A DNA stretch of 64,000 bases from Flavobacterium sp. IMCC34852 (lineage in GTDB: Bacteria > Bacteroidota > Bacteroidia > Flavobacteriales > Flavobacteriaceae): positions 1,426,001 to 1,490,000 of the forward strand of contig NZ_CP121446.1 of NCBI RefSeq assembly GCF_030643905.1. Direction: 5' to 3'. Each line of letters starts with the position of its first letter. Within the stretch, counting starts at the first letter, position 1. Of the stretch, positions 8,052 through 16,857 are shown in pieces. The position numbers and the translations under genes were made by a program. The notes beneath the pieces were generated by a model. It saw only the letters and a program-made list of their open reading frames with translations. It was not told where the DNA came from and did no database searches.

Positions 8052-8882
8052 ATGAATGAAATTATAGAATATTTCTCCACAATTCCATCTGCACACAGGG
8101 CTATGATTTTGGCCGGAGGGATTGCTTTTTTCTGGCTGATTGAAAGTGCAGTTCCGTTTTTTAAATTTGGTTATAACAAATGGCAGCATGCCGGAATCAA
8201 TCTCTTTTTTACGATAACCACCATCATTGTTAATTTTTGTTTGGCTTTGGTTTTGGTCAATACTGCGCAATGGACAGTGGATAATCATTTTGGTTTGCTG
8301 AATTGGTTACCGGAAATGAATGGTTGGATTTTTGCCCTAGTTGGTTTATTGCTTTTGGATTTTATCGGAGCTTATTTAGCCCATTGGGTTGAGCATAAAG
8401 TGAAGTTTTTATGGCGATTTCACTTGATACACCACACCGATACCTGGATAGACACCACTTCGGGTAACAGACATCATCCCGGGGAAAGTGTAATTCGTTT
8501 TGCGTTCACCACTTTGGGCGTTTTAATTGTTGGCAGTCCAATGTGGATGGTTTTTTTGTACCAAACCTTATCGGTTGTGGCCACTCAGTTTACCCATGCC
8601 AATATCGCTTTACCGAAATCATTGGATAGAATAATGAGTTATGTACTGGTTTCTCCCGACATGCACAAAGTACACCATCATTACGTTTTACCTTATACCG
8701 ATAGCAATTACGGAAATATTTTTTCGGTTTGGGACCGACTTTTCGGCACTTTTAAAGTATTAGATAGGGAAAATGTTGTTTATGGTGTTGATACTCATAT
8801 GAAGCCTGAAGAGCACAACAATCTGAAGAATTTGCTTTTAATTCCGTTTCAGAAAAAGCGTTCGCCAAAAACTGATGTTTAA
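8052..8882 (+). CDS. Sterol desaturase / fatty acid hydroxylase superfamily membrane protein
   Basis: 276-residue integral membrane di-iron oxygenase. The histidine boxes of the family are visible: HWVEHK, HLIHHTD, GNRHHPGE and MHKVHHHY, followed by the typical NYGN...WDRLFGTF ending. Four or more hydrophobic spans. Likely hydroxylates or desaturates a lipid or carotenoid; the exact substrate is not evident and no carotenoid genes are nearby. Start chosen at 8052 because the upstream extension overlaps the previous gene and lacks conservation. Confidence 0.87.
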   Translation: MNEIIEYFSTIPSAHRAMILAGGIAFFWLIESAVPFFKFGYNKWQHAGINLFFTITTIIVNFCLALVLVNTAQWTVDNHFGLLNWLPEMNGWIFALVGLLLLDFIGAYLAHWVEHKVKFLWRFHLIHHTDTWIDTTSGNRHHPGESVIRFAFTTLGVLIVGSPMWMVFLYQTLSVVATQFTHANIALPKSLDRIMSYVLVSPDMHKVHHHYVLPYTDSNYGNIFSVWDRLFGTFKVLDRENVVYGVDTHMKPEEHNNLKNLLLIPFQKKRSPKTDV

Positions 8883-8980
8883 AAAAAACAATGCCACTTA
8901 AAAACTAATTATTTTTTTTATTAATATTGGAATACCAATTAATCAGTTGAAATCTATTTTTAAATAATGCTTTTACAGAA

Positions 8981-9256
8981 ATGAAAAAAAGTAAGCTTGC
9001 AGACTTTGACAACGAACAAATTGAGAGAGTTGTCAGCATGGCTCAAGAGGAAAGAAAGCCTTTTGAAGTAATAAAAGAAGAATTTGGCCTCACCGAAAAT
9101 GAAGTAACCGAATTGATGCGCAAACGATTATCGAAAGATAATTTTGAACTTTGGAAAAAGAAAGCCACCGGTAGTAAGCCAAAACCAAAGCCAATTATAG
9201 ACGATTTCGACGATGATTTAGACAGCAAATACTATATAAAAAATAAATTTGATTAA
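8981..9256 (+). CDS. DUF2805 / TIGR03643 family protein
   Basis: 91 residues. The N-terminal half has the family texture FDNEQIERVVSMAQEERKPFEVI...FGLTENEV, which resembles a helix-turn-helix-like fold, followed by FELWKKK. The C-terminal tail is a Lys-Pro linker and an acidic DDFDDD stretch not shared with its neighbour at 9311. Function unknown; DNA binding is inference. A terminator follows, so it is transcribed apart from the paralogue. Confidence 0.8.
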   Translation: MKKSKLADFDNEQIERVVSMAQEERKPFEVIKEEFGLTENEVTELMRKRLSKDNFELWKKKATGSKPKPKPIIDDFDDDLDSKYYIKNKFD

Positions 9257-9261
9257 ACTTT

Positions 9262-9287
9262 AACTCTTGTTCAACAAGAGTTTTTTT
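9262..9287 (+). terminator. Terminator between the DUF2805 paralogues
   Basis: 8-bp stem (AACTCTTG with CAAGAGTT), five-base loop, then a run of T. Confidence 0.85.
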
Positions 9288-9310
9288 ATTTAATACCGAT
9301 TTTTGTTTTT

Positions 9311-9592
9311 ATGAAATACCATTCATTTACCGAACAACAAATCGACCGAATCATTGAAATGGCCTGGGAAGACAGAACGCCGTTTGAAGCGATTACTTTT
9401 CAGTTCGGAATTTCTGAACAAGAAACCATTGCCATGATGCGCCGTGAGATGAAACCGTCAAGTTTCAAAATGTGGCGAGAAAGAGTACAAGGCAGAACCA
9501 CCAAACACGCCAAGCTTCGGGTAAATGGTATAGACCGTTTCAAATGTTCCCTACAAAAACAAATTACCCACAACAAAATCTCAAAGCGTTAA
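9311..9592 (+). CDS. DUF2805 / TIGR03643 family protein, second copy
   Basis: 93 residues, paralogous to the gene at 8981 (shared pattern QIxRIIEMAWEDRTPFEAI, FGISEQE, MxRxxxKPSSFKMWRER). It has a basic C-terminal tail in place of the acidic tail of its neighbour. This copy is closer to the typical family sequence. Function unknown; a nucleic-acid-binding role is only suggested by the basic tail and the helical fold. Confidence 0.82.
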   Translation: MKYHSFTEQQIDRIIEMAWEDRTPFEAITFQFGISEQETIAMMRREMKPSSFKMWRERVQGRTTKHAKLRVNGIDRFKCSLQKQITHNKISKR

Positions 9593-9645
9593 TCGGCACG
9601 ATTTTAGTTAATCAATGCTAAAAATGTTAAAATCAATTGTAACTA

Positions 9646-9665
9646 TTGGTTACATTTGGTGACAT
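9646..9665 (+). repeat. 10-bp tandem repeat upstream of the M61 peptidase
   Basis: TTGGTTACAT followed at once by TTGGTGACAT, one mismatch, one helical turn apart. It overlaps a TACATTTG -7-like box at 9651-9658, 25 bp before the ATG at 9690. It may be an operator or part of the promoter. Confidence 0.45.
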
Positions 9666-9689
9666 ATTCCAAAAATATAAATTTCTACA

Positions 9690-11552
9690 ATGAAAAAAAT
9701 AATTTTAAGTGCCTTTGTAGCACTGACTATTTTCAGTTTTAATGCTACAGCCCAAAAAAAATCAGTAACCCAAGAGGTTAAAGTAGCGATAGATTTGAAT
9801 CAAGTAAAAGAGGATAAAGTGATGGTAACTGTCACACCACCAAGTTTTAAATCTGAGGAAATTGTTTTTCACATTCCTAAAACAGTTCCCGGGACTTATT
9901 CTTCAGACAATTACGGAAAGTTGATAGAAGATTTAAAAGCTTTGGATAAATCAGGAAAAGAGTTAGTAGTAACCAAAACCGATGACAATTCTTGGAAAAT
10001 CAGCAATGCTAAAGCCTTATCAAAAGTAACGTATTGGGTGAATGATACTTATGACACTGAAACCGGAAGAGGTTTTGGGAAAGATGAAATTTTTTCACCG
10101 GCCGGAACTAATATTGATGAAGGCAAAAATTTTATGCTCAACAATCATGGTTTTGTCGGTTATTTTGATGACAAACTCGAGATTCCTTACACCGTTACGA
10201 TTACCCATCCGGCGACACTTTTTGGTTCTACTTCTTTGGTAGACACCAACAAAAGTGATACGGTAGATACTTTTAAAACCGAAAGATATTTTGAGTTGGT
10301 GGACAATCCAATTATGTATTGTAAACCTGATTTTGTTACCTTCAATGTTGATGGTATGGAAATTTTGTTCAGTGTTTATTCGGCCAACGGAATGCATACG
10401 GCTAAATCGCTTTCGACTTATTTAGAAACCACTATGCGTGCTCAAAAAGCCTTTTTAGGACCTGTTAATAACAATAAAAAATATACTGTTTTGTTGTATT
10501 TGTCTGATGTTAAAAAGAAAGATGCCAAAGGTTTTGGAGCCTTAGAACACCATACTTCAACAACCGTTGTTTTCCCTGACATGATGCCGGCCGCTGCTTT
10601 AGGTGAGCAAATTAAGGATGTGGTTTCTCATGAGTTTTTCCATATAGTAACACCATTGAGCATCCACTCTAAAGAGATTCAATATTTTGATTACAACAAT
10701 CCCAAAATGTCAAAACACTTGTGGATGTATGAAGGAGTAACCGAGTATTTCGCCAATTTGTTCCAAGTCAATCAAGGTCTTATCGATTCCGATGAGTTTT
10801 ACCAAAGAATGTTGGGTAAAATAGATAATGCCGCTACTTTGAATGACACTATGCCATTTACTGAAATGAGTGCGAACGTATTAGTGCCACCGTATAAAGA
10901 CCAATATTTAAATGTATACGAAAAAGGCGCGCTAATCGGAATGTGTATCGATATTATTATCCGTGAAAAAAGTAACGGAGAAAGAGGGATTTTAGACTTA
11001 ATGCAAAAATTATCAAACGAGTATGGTCCGAATAAACCCTTTAATGATGAAGAACTTTTTGCCAAAATAACCTCGTTGACCTATCCTGAAGTAGGTGCGT
11101 TTTTGGATACTTATGTTGCCGGTCCGACACCGATAAAATATGATGAGTTTTTTGCCAAAATGGGTGTAGGAAAAACCAAAATCAGTGTTCCTGTTAATCC
11201 GTTTTTAAAAGATCAATCAACGCCATACATCACCGTAGACGGAAAAACCAAAGAAATTATGGTAATCCAAAGTCCGGAATTGAATTCGTTTATGACCAAC
11301 TTAGGCATCAAAGGCGGCGATATTATTTTGGCTATCAACAATAAAGAGTACAATTTAGACACTATTTATGATATGATTATGGAAAGTCAAAATTGGAAAG
11401 CAGATGATGCCATTAGCATAAAAATCAGAAGAGACGGAAAAGAGCAAGTAATCAATGGGAAAGTAAAATTGGCTTCTGAAGAAGTAGAAGGTTACGGACT
11501 AATCGATGCTTCCAAAGAGAAGCTGAACAAAGCTTGGTTGACCGGAAAATAA
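9690..11552 (+). CDS. M61-family glycyl aminopeptidase with PDZ domain
   Basis: Exported metallopeptidase, 620 residues. A signal peptide (about 22 residues, ending ATAQ) is followed by the M61 N-terminal beta domain, the zinc motif HEFFH with the third ligand in MYEGVTEYFAN, and a C-terminal PDZ domain (about 505-600). Family members release N-terminal Gly or Ala in the periplasm or cell surface. Length is normal. Monocistronic, with its own terminator. Confidence 0.93.
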   Translation: MKKIILSAFVALTIFSFNATAQKKSVTQEVKVAIDLNQVKEDKVMVTVTPPSFKSEEIVFHIPKTVPGTYSSDNYGKLIEDLKALDKSGKELVVTKTDDNSWKISNAKALSKVTYWVNDTYDTETGRGFGKDEIFSPAGTNIDEGKNFMLNNHGFVGYFDDKLEIPYTVTITHPATLFGSTSLVDTNKSDTVDTFKTERYFELVDNPIMYCKPDFVTFNVDGMEILFSVYSANGMHTAKSLSTYLETTMRAQKAFLGPVNNNKKYTVLLYLSDVKKKDAKGFGALEHHTSTTVVFPDMMPAAALGEQIKDVVSHEFFHIVTPLSIHSKEIQYFDYNNPKMSKHLWMYEGVTEYFANLFQVNQGLIDSDEFYQRMLGKIDNAATLNDTMPFTEMSANVLVPPYKDQYLNVYEKGALIGMCIDIIIREKSNGERGILDLMQKLSNEYGPNKPFNDEELFAKITSLTYPEVGAFLDTYVAGPTPIKYDEFFAKMGVGKTKISVPVNPFLKDQSTPYITVDGKTKEIMVIQSPELNSFMTNLGIKGGDIILAINNKEYNLDTIYDMIMESQNWKADDAISIKIRRDGKEQVINGKVKLASEEVEGYGLIDASKEKLNKAWLTGK

Positions 11553-11574
11553 AATAATTTTGTAAGCAGTATAA

Positions 11575-11608
11575 AACCTCAATTTGGTCAACAGATTGAG
11601 GTTTTTTT
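11575..11608 (+). terminator. Terminator of the M61 peptidase gene
   Basis: 9-bp stem AACCTCAAT (11575-11583) with ATTGAGGTT (11595-11603), 11-base loop, then a T tract. Confidence 0.85.
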
Positions 11609-11630
11609 AGTATTATTGCCAAAATTTATA

Positions 11631-11650
11631 ACAGATATGAAATATCTGTG
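11631..11650. promoter_or_regulatory. Inverted repeat 1 upstream of the DUF4369 lipoprotein
   Basis: Perfect 8-bp arms ACAGATAT and ATATCTGT around a GAAA tetraloop. No T tract follows, so it is not a simple terminator. Candidate operator or leader hairpin. Confidence 0.5.
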
Positions 11651-11669
11651 TATCACTAAGTATAAACCG

Positions 11670-11688
11670 AATGTCCACCGGACATTCT
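11670..11688. promoter_or_regulatory. Inverted repeat 2 upstream of the DUF4369 lipoprotein
   Basis: Perfect 8-bp arms GAATGTCC and GGACATTC separated by ACC, ending 16 bp before the ATG at 11705. No T tract. If transcribed, it would fold just ahead of the start codon. Confidence 0.5.
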
Positions 11689-11704
11689 CCTCTTAATATT
11701 AAAC

Positions 11705-12418
11705 ATGCAAAAAACATTTTTAGCCATAGTATCCCTATTTGTTTTGGTTTCCTGTTCGGAACAAAAATCCACTAAAAACTTTGTGCTTAACGGGAATATC
11801 AAAGGATTAAAAAAAGGAACAATTTATATACAAAGGATAAAAGACACGCTTTTAGTCCCGATTGATACCATTAAAATAGACGGAGATTCTCATTTTGTCA
11901 GTGAATTTGATTTGCAATCGTCTGAAATGTTATACTTGTTCTTAGATCGGGGTGTGACCAATTCAGTCGACAATAATATTATGTTTTTTGCCGAAAAAGG
12001 CACCATGAATTTAGAAACCAGTTTAGACTTTTTTACCGCAGATGCCAAGATTACCGGTTCTAAAAATCAGGAATTGTATGATGACTACAAAAAAGTAATG
12101 TCAAGATATATAAACCAAGATTTGGATTTGGTAGAGAAGAAATTCAAAGCCTTTAAAGCCGGAAAAATGGACGAAGTCAGTAAGATGGAAGAAGAGCAAA
12201 AAGGGATTTTAAAAAGAAAATACTTGTACACTACTAATTTTGCCGTAAACAACTCTAAATACGAAGTAGCACCTTATGTAGCCTTAGCAGAGATTTACGA
12301 CATCAATTTGAAATATTTGGACACCATTCAAAAATCATTGTCACCACAAGTGGCTAAATCACTTTACGGTAAAAAGCTTAACCAATTTATAGCGGAAAGA
12401 AAAAAGATTGAAAAATAA
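11705..12418 (+). CDS. DUF4369-type lipoprotein
   Basis: 237 residues. The signal ends in the lipobox LVSCSEQ (Cys17), so it is lipid-anchored. The beta-rich N-terminal region (about 25-110: FVLNGNIKGLKKGTIYIQR, DTLLVPIDTIKIDG) matches DUF4369, a domain often found in front of thioredoxin domains in Bacteroidota. Here the C-terminal half is a helical, Lys/Glu-rich region with no CxxC, so no redox activity is apparent. Two inverted repeats precede it. Confidence 0.8.
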   Translation: MQKTFLAIVSLFVLVSCSEQKSTKNFVLNGNIKGLKKGTIYIQRIKDTLLVPIDTIKIDGDSHFVSEFDLQSSEMLYLFLDRGVTNSVDNNIMFFAEKGTMNLETSLDFFTADAKITGSKNQELYDDYKKVMSRYINQDLDLVEKKFKAFKAGKMDEVSKMEEEQKGILKRKYLYTTNFAVNNSKYEVAPYVALAEIYDINLKYLDTIQKSLSPQVAKSLYGKKLNQFIAERKKIEK

Positions 12419-12445
12419 AGTACTTTTGTTTGTCACCAAAAACAA

Positions 12446-14641
12446 ATGAAAGACATTCTGCTCATAACGCCACCGTTTACCCAACTCAACACACCTTATC
12501 CGGCAACGGCTTATTTGAAAGGTTTTTTGAATACTAAAAACATTTCAGCCTTTCAAATGGATTTGGGGATAGAAGTGATTTTGGCCATGTTTTCCAAGCC
12601 CGGATTGACGGCTATTTTTGAGTCATCCAATATTGAGCATTCGGGATCCAACAGTCATCGAGTTTTCAATTTAAGAGAAAATTATATCCAAACTATCGAT
12701 GCTGTAATCGCTTTTCTCCAAGGGAAAAACCATACTTTGGCTCGCCAAATTTGCAGCGGTAACTTTTTGCCCGAAGCTTCAAGATTTGAGCAATTGGATG
12801 ATATGGAGTGGGCATTCGGTTCGATGGGAATGCAAGACAAAGCCAAACATTTGGCAACATTATACCTAGAAGATTTATCCGATTTTATCGTCGAATGTGT
12901 GGATGAAAATTTTGGTTTTAGTCGTTATGCCGAAAGATTGGGTAGAAGTGCCAATTCGTTTGACGAACTATATGCACATCTGCAAAAGGAACCAACTTAC
13001 ATCGACAAAATCACACTCAAAATTCTGTCCGAAAGATTGAACAGTGTTCAGCCTAAATTAGTTTGTATTTCAGTTCCGTTTCCTGGGAATTTGTATAGTG
13101 CTTTTCGCTGTGCACAGTTTGTCAAAAAGCACTTTCCAAACATAAAAGTATCAATGGGTGGCGGTTTCCCCAATACCGAACTTAGGGATTTAAAAGATAA
13201 AAGGGTTTTTGAGTTCTTTGATTTTATTACGTTAGATGACGGAGAATTGCCGGTGGAACTTTTAAATTCCAATATTAATTCCGAAACTTCGGAACCAAAC
13301 TTCAAAGAGTTTAAAAGAACATTCCTTCTTGAAAACAACCAAGTCGTGTATAAAAACAATACCACAAAATCGGATTATAAACAAAGTGAGATTGGCACAC
13401 CTGACTATTCCGATTTGTTTTTAAACCAATATATTTCGGTTATAGAAATTGCTAATCCGATGCACAGTTTGTGGAGCGATGGTCGATGGAACAAGCTTAC
13501 AATGGCGCATGGTTGTTATTGGGGCAAATGTACTTTCTGCGATATTTCTCTGGATTATATCAAATTATACGAACCGATTGCGGCCCAAATATTGGTCGAC
13601 CGAATGGAACAAATGGTTGCCCAAACCGGAGAAAACGGATTTCATTTTGTAGATGAAGCTGCTCCACCGGCATTGATGCGGGAAGTGGCTTTGGAGATTT
13701 TGCGCCGAAAGCTAACGGTTACTTGGTGGACGAACATTCGCTTTGAAAAAAGTTTTACTCGCGACCTCTGTTTGCTGCTTAAAGCTTCTGGTTGTATTGC
13801 GGTTTCGGGTGGATTAGAAGTCGCTTCCGACCGATTATTGGTATTGATTAAAAAAGGCGTTACCGTAGAACAAGTAGCCCAAGTTACCCGTAATTTCACC
13901 GAAAGCGGCATCATGGTTCACGCTTATTTGATGTATGGTTATCCTACTCAAACAGTTCAGGAAACGGTTGATAGTTTGGAAATGGTTCGCCAACTTTTTG
14001 AAGTAGGTGTCTTGCAGTCGGGTTTTTGGCATCAATTTGCCATGACGGCGCATAGTCCGGTAGGGTTGTTTCCTGAAGAATTTGGAGTCATACCGGAACA
14101 AAATGAGATTACTTTTGCCAACAATGACATTCAATTTAAAGACCAAACCGGGATTAACCATGACCAATTTAGTTTTGGATTAAAAAAATCATTGTTCAAT
14201 TATATGCACGGTATTGGGTTTGACTACGATCTACAAGAATGGTTCGATTTTAAAATTCCGAGAACAACCGTGATTTCCGACTTTATTATCTCCTGTTTGG
14301 AAAAAGAACCGGATTTAGTGGTAAAACCTTCTGCGAAAATAGTTTGGTTAGGCGGAAAGCCTTTGCCGGAAATTTTTACTAAATCTAAAAAAGGCAAACG
14401 TTGGGAAATGATGAGACTCGTATTATTTGATAAAAAGGACACCGTTGAAATTAATTTAGACAAAGAAAAGGCGGATTGGGTATTGAAGATTATAAACGAT
14501 TTGACGCTTCCCCAACAAAAACCAATTACTTTTTTACAACTCAAAACCGATTTCGAAATACAATTTGAAGATTTTGAATTGTTTTGGCACTCAAAACCAT
14601 TAAAAACATTGAGGGATTTTGGGTTTTTATTGGTGTTGTAG
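12446..14641 (+). CDS. B12-binding domain radical SAM protein
   Basis: 731 residues. An N-terminal cobalamin-binding-like region (about 1-280; ILLITPPFTQLNTPYP, SMGGGFPNTELRD, ITLDDGELPVELL) precedes a radical SAM core. The cluster motif is HGCYWGKCTFC, i.e. CX4CX2C, not the usual CX3CX2C. Later core motifs include FVDEAAPP, SGGLEVASDRLL and HAYLMYGYPTQT. Methylation or rearrangement of an unknown substrate is expected from the family. A TACTTTTG -7-like box at 12421 lies 17 bp before the ATG. No RiPP precursor or partner gene is visible. Confidence 0.85.
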   Translation: MKDILLITPPFTQLNTPYPATAYLKGFLNTKNISAFQMDLGIEVILAMFSKPGLTAIFESSNIEHSGSNSHRVFNLRENYIQTIDAVIAFLQGKNHTLARQICSGNFLPEASRFEQLDDMEWAFGSMGMQDKAKHLATLYLEDLSDFIVECVDENFGFSRYAERLGRSANSFDELYAHLQKEPTYIDKITLKILSERLNSVQPKLVCISVPFPGNLYSAFRCAQFVKKHFPNIKVSMGGGFPNTELRDLKDKRVFEFFDFITLDDGELPVELLNSNINSETSEPNFKEFKRTFLLENNQVVYKNNTTKSDYKQSEIGTPDYSDLFLNQYISVIEIANPMHSLWSDGRWNKLTMAHGCYWGKCTFCDISLDYIKLYEPIAAQILVDRMEQMVAQTGENGFHFVDEAAPPALMREVALEILRRKLTVTWWTNIRFEKSFTRDLCLLLKASGCIAVSGGLEVASDRLLVLIKKGVTVEQVAQVTRNFTESGIMVHAYLMYGYPTQTVQETVDSLEMVRQLFEVGVLQSGFWHQFAMTAHSPVGLFPEEFGVIPEQNEITFANNDIQFKDQTGINHDQFSFGLKKSLFNYMHGIGFDYDLQEWFDFKIPRTTVISDFIISCLEKEPDLVVKPSAKIVWLGGKPLPEIFTKSKKGKRWEMMRLVLFDKKDTVEINLDKEKADWVLKIINDLTLPQQKPITFLQLKTDFEIQFEDFELFWHSKPLKTLRDFGFLLVL

Positions 14642-14748
14642 TGAATATAAAACTCTTGATAACTTGTTCATTAGTTTTATTTTTGGGTGGCTTACAGGCT
14701 GTTTTTTAGCCTAAATTTATTTTCCTAATAATTATTTAGTCGTATTGA

Positions 14749-16857
14749 ATGAAAGTTAAAAAGACCTTCCCTAAAATTCTTTGGTTAATAATTTCCTCAA
14801 GTATCTTTTTTATTATTCTTTATTTTGCTCTTTTTTATTATACCAAGAAAGCGGAAAAGCAAGTTTATAGCGATTCTGTTGAGCAGTTTGAAAACGAAAT
14901 TCATAAACTCTTAGATTTGGAATCCAAGCCTGTTTTGGTAGCCATTAATAATGACACCAATTGGGATGAATTTGTTGATTTTATAGCTTCAAAAGATAGG
15001 GAGTGGTTTGATGAAACCATCGGAAACGAATTAGAAATATATGACGCAGATTATTTGGGCGCTTATGACGTTGATAAGCGTTTTATCATCAGGACACCTA
15101 CGCCAAGCATTAAAACCTTAGATTTTATTCCGAAGCAAGCCATGGATTTGCTTAATAAAGAAGGCATAAAAAAGTTTTATTTAAGAATTCCCGAAGGGTT
15201 GGTTGAAATTACAGGAGCCGCTATCCATCCTTCTGACGATCCGCTAAAAAATAAAACCAAAACCTCGGGCTATTTTTTTGTGGTTCGGTTAATTGATCAG
15301 GAGTTTATTGATAATTTAGAACGCATCACCAATTCGGAAATGCAATTGGTTGCTGCTGATTATAAAGCTTCGGATAAAAAAAATAAAATTTCTTCTATCT
15401 ATCAACTTAAAGATTCTGAGGATAAAGTTATTGGAGAGTTGTTGTTCCAAAGAGACTTTGAAGTTTATTTTGAGAATACTATCAACATGCTCTATGTAAT
15501 CATTATAGCCTTTTTTGTAAGTCTATTGGTAAATTTAATTTACACCAGAACCTTGGTGTATCATCCGTTAGATTTGGTGAGAAGGGTTTTGGAAACCGGC
15601 AATAAAAAAGCCATAAAATTATTAAAGGAATCCAATGGTGAGTTTAGTTATATAGGTAATTTATTTGAAGAAAATAACAATCAGAAACTCGAATTGATTA
15701 CCGCTAAAATCAAAGCAGAAGAGAGCGACCGATTGAAATCTTCCTTTTTGGCTAATTTATCACACGAAATCAGAACCCCAATGAATGCCATCAATGGTTT
15801 TACGGATTTGATTCTCAATACGGATATCAATGAAACGGAGAAGTTAGAATACCTTAATGTTATTGAAAAAAGCGGAAAAAATTTAGTTTCTATTATTGAT
15901 GATTTGATAGAAATGTCTAAAATTGATTCCAATCAAATTACCCCTAATTTTACTTTGGTCAATTTAGAATCATGTGTCAACGAGCTCTACGAAACCATCA
16001 AGGTTACCATTCAAAATAAAGACATCGAATTCATTTTAATCAAAAGTTCCCTCCCGGCCGAGTTTAATATAGTTACCGATGATATCAAGCTAAAGCAAGT
16101 CATCATCAACTTGTTGACCAATGCCATTAAATTTACCGATAAAGGTATGGTGACTTTTGGATACGAAATTGATGAAAAAAACAAACAGATTCATTTTACA
16201 GTCAGAGATACCGGACTAGGAATAGACGCGGAAGAGCACCAAAACATATTTGACCGTTTTAAGCGTGTGGATAGCGATGTTTCTATTAAAGTAGGTGGTT
16301 TGGGCTTAGGTTTGGCCATCTCCAAGGCTTATGTTGAGTTGCTCGGTGGAAGCATTACTTTGGAGTCTAAAGTAGGCGAAGGGTCAACTTTTTATTTCTC
16401 TATTCCGCTTAAATATGCCAAAATGGAGCATATTACCGTTAGATCGATCAATAATCTTGAAGTCACTAAATCCGATGATAAGTTGATTTTGATAGCTGAA
16501 GATGACAATATCAATTTCTTGTTGTTCCAAAAAATGATGCAAAATAAAAATTACCAAATCATCAGAGCGGTCAATGGTCAGGAAGCAGTTGAAGTTTGCT
16601 TAAACAATCCTAATATTGATTTGGTTTTGATGGATATTAAGATGCCGATTATGAATGGTTTTGAGGCAATTGAAAGGATTCAACCCATACGGCCAACATT
16701 GCCAATTATTGCACAAACAGCTTATTCATCCTCTGATGACAAGGCAAAAATTGAAGCGGCAGGTTTTACAGATTATATCACAAAGCCATTAAACAGAGAA
16801 AGACTGTTTGAATTATTAACAACCTATTTAGAAGAAAAAGGGAAGAATGAAGTATAG
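14749..16857 (+). CDS. Hybrid sensor histidine kinase/response regulator with CHASE4-like sensor
   Basis: 702 residues. TM1 (about 10-30), a periplasmic CHASE4-like sensor (about 45-210; NWDEFVDFI), TM2 (about 245-265), HisKA with phospho-acceptor His339 in LSHEIRTPMN, HATPase (NLLTNAIKFT, RDTGLGI, GLGLGLAISK) and a C-terminal receiver with Asp629 in LMDIKMP and the KP switch lysine. No DNA-binding output domain is attached. The last 11 bases overlap the next gene, an outer-membrane protein, so the two are translated as a unit. Confidence 0.93.
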   Translation: MKVKKTFPKILWLIISSSIFFIILYFALFYYTKKAEKQVYSDSVEQFENEIHKLLDLESKPVLVAINNDTNWDEFVDFIASKDREWFDETIGNELEIYDADYLGAYDVDKRFIIRTPTPSIKTLDFIPKQAMDLLNKEGIKKFYLRIPEGLVEITGAAIHPSDDPLKNKTKTSGYFFVVRLIDQEFIDNLERITNSEMQLVAADYKASDKKNKISSIYQLKDSEDKVIGELLFQRDFEVYFENTINMLYVIIIAFFVSLLVNLIYTRTLVYHPLDLVRRVLETGNKKAIKLLKESNGEFSYIGNLFEENNNQKLELITAKIKAEESDRLKSSFLANLSHEIRTPMNAINGFTDLILNTDINETEKLEYLNVIEKSGKNLVSIIDDLIEMSKIDSNQITPNFTLVNLESCVNELYETIKVTIQNKDIEFILIKSSLPAEFNIVTDDIKLKQVIINLLTNAIKFTDKGMVTFGYEIDEKNKQIHFTVRDTGLGIDAEEHQNIFDRFKRVDSDVSIKVGGLGLGLAISKAYVELLGGSITLESKVGEGSTFYFSIPLKYAKMEHITVRSINNLEVTKSDDKLILIAEDDNINFLLFQKMMQNKNYQIIRAVNGQEAVEVCLNNPNIDLVLMDIKMPIMNGFEAIERIQPIRPTLPIIAQTAYSSSDDKAKIEAAGFTDYITKPLNRERLFELLTTYLEEKGKNEV

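Noticed and set aside
11631-11688. Second terminator after the M61 peptidase gene
   Set aside because: Neither inverted repeat is followed by a T tract on either strand, and a good terminator already lies at 11575-11608.
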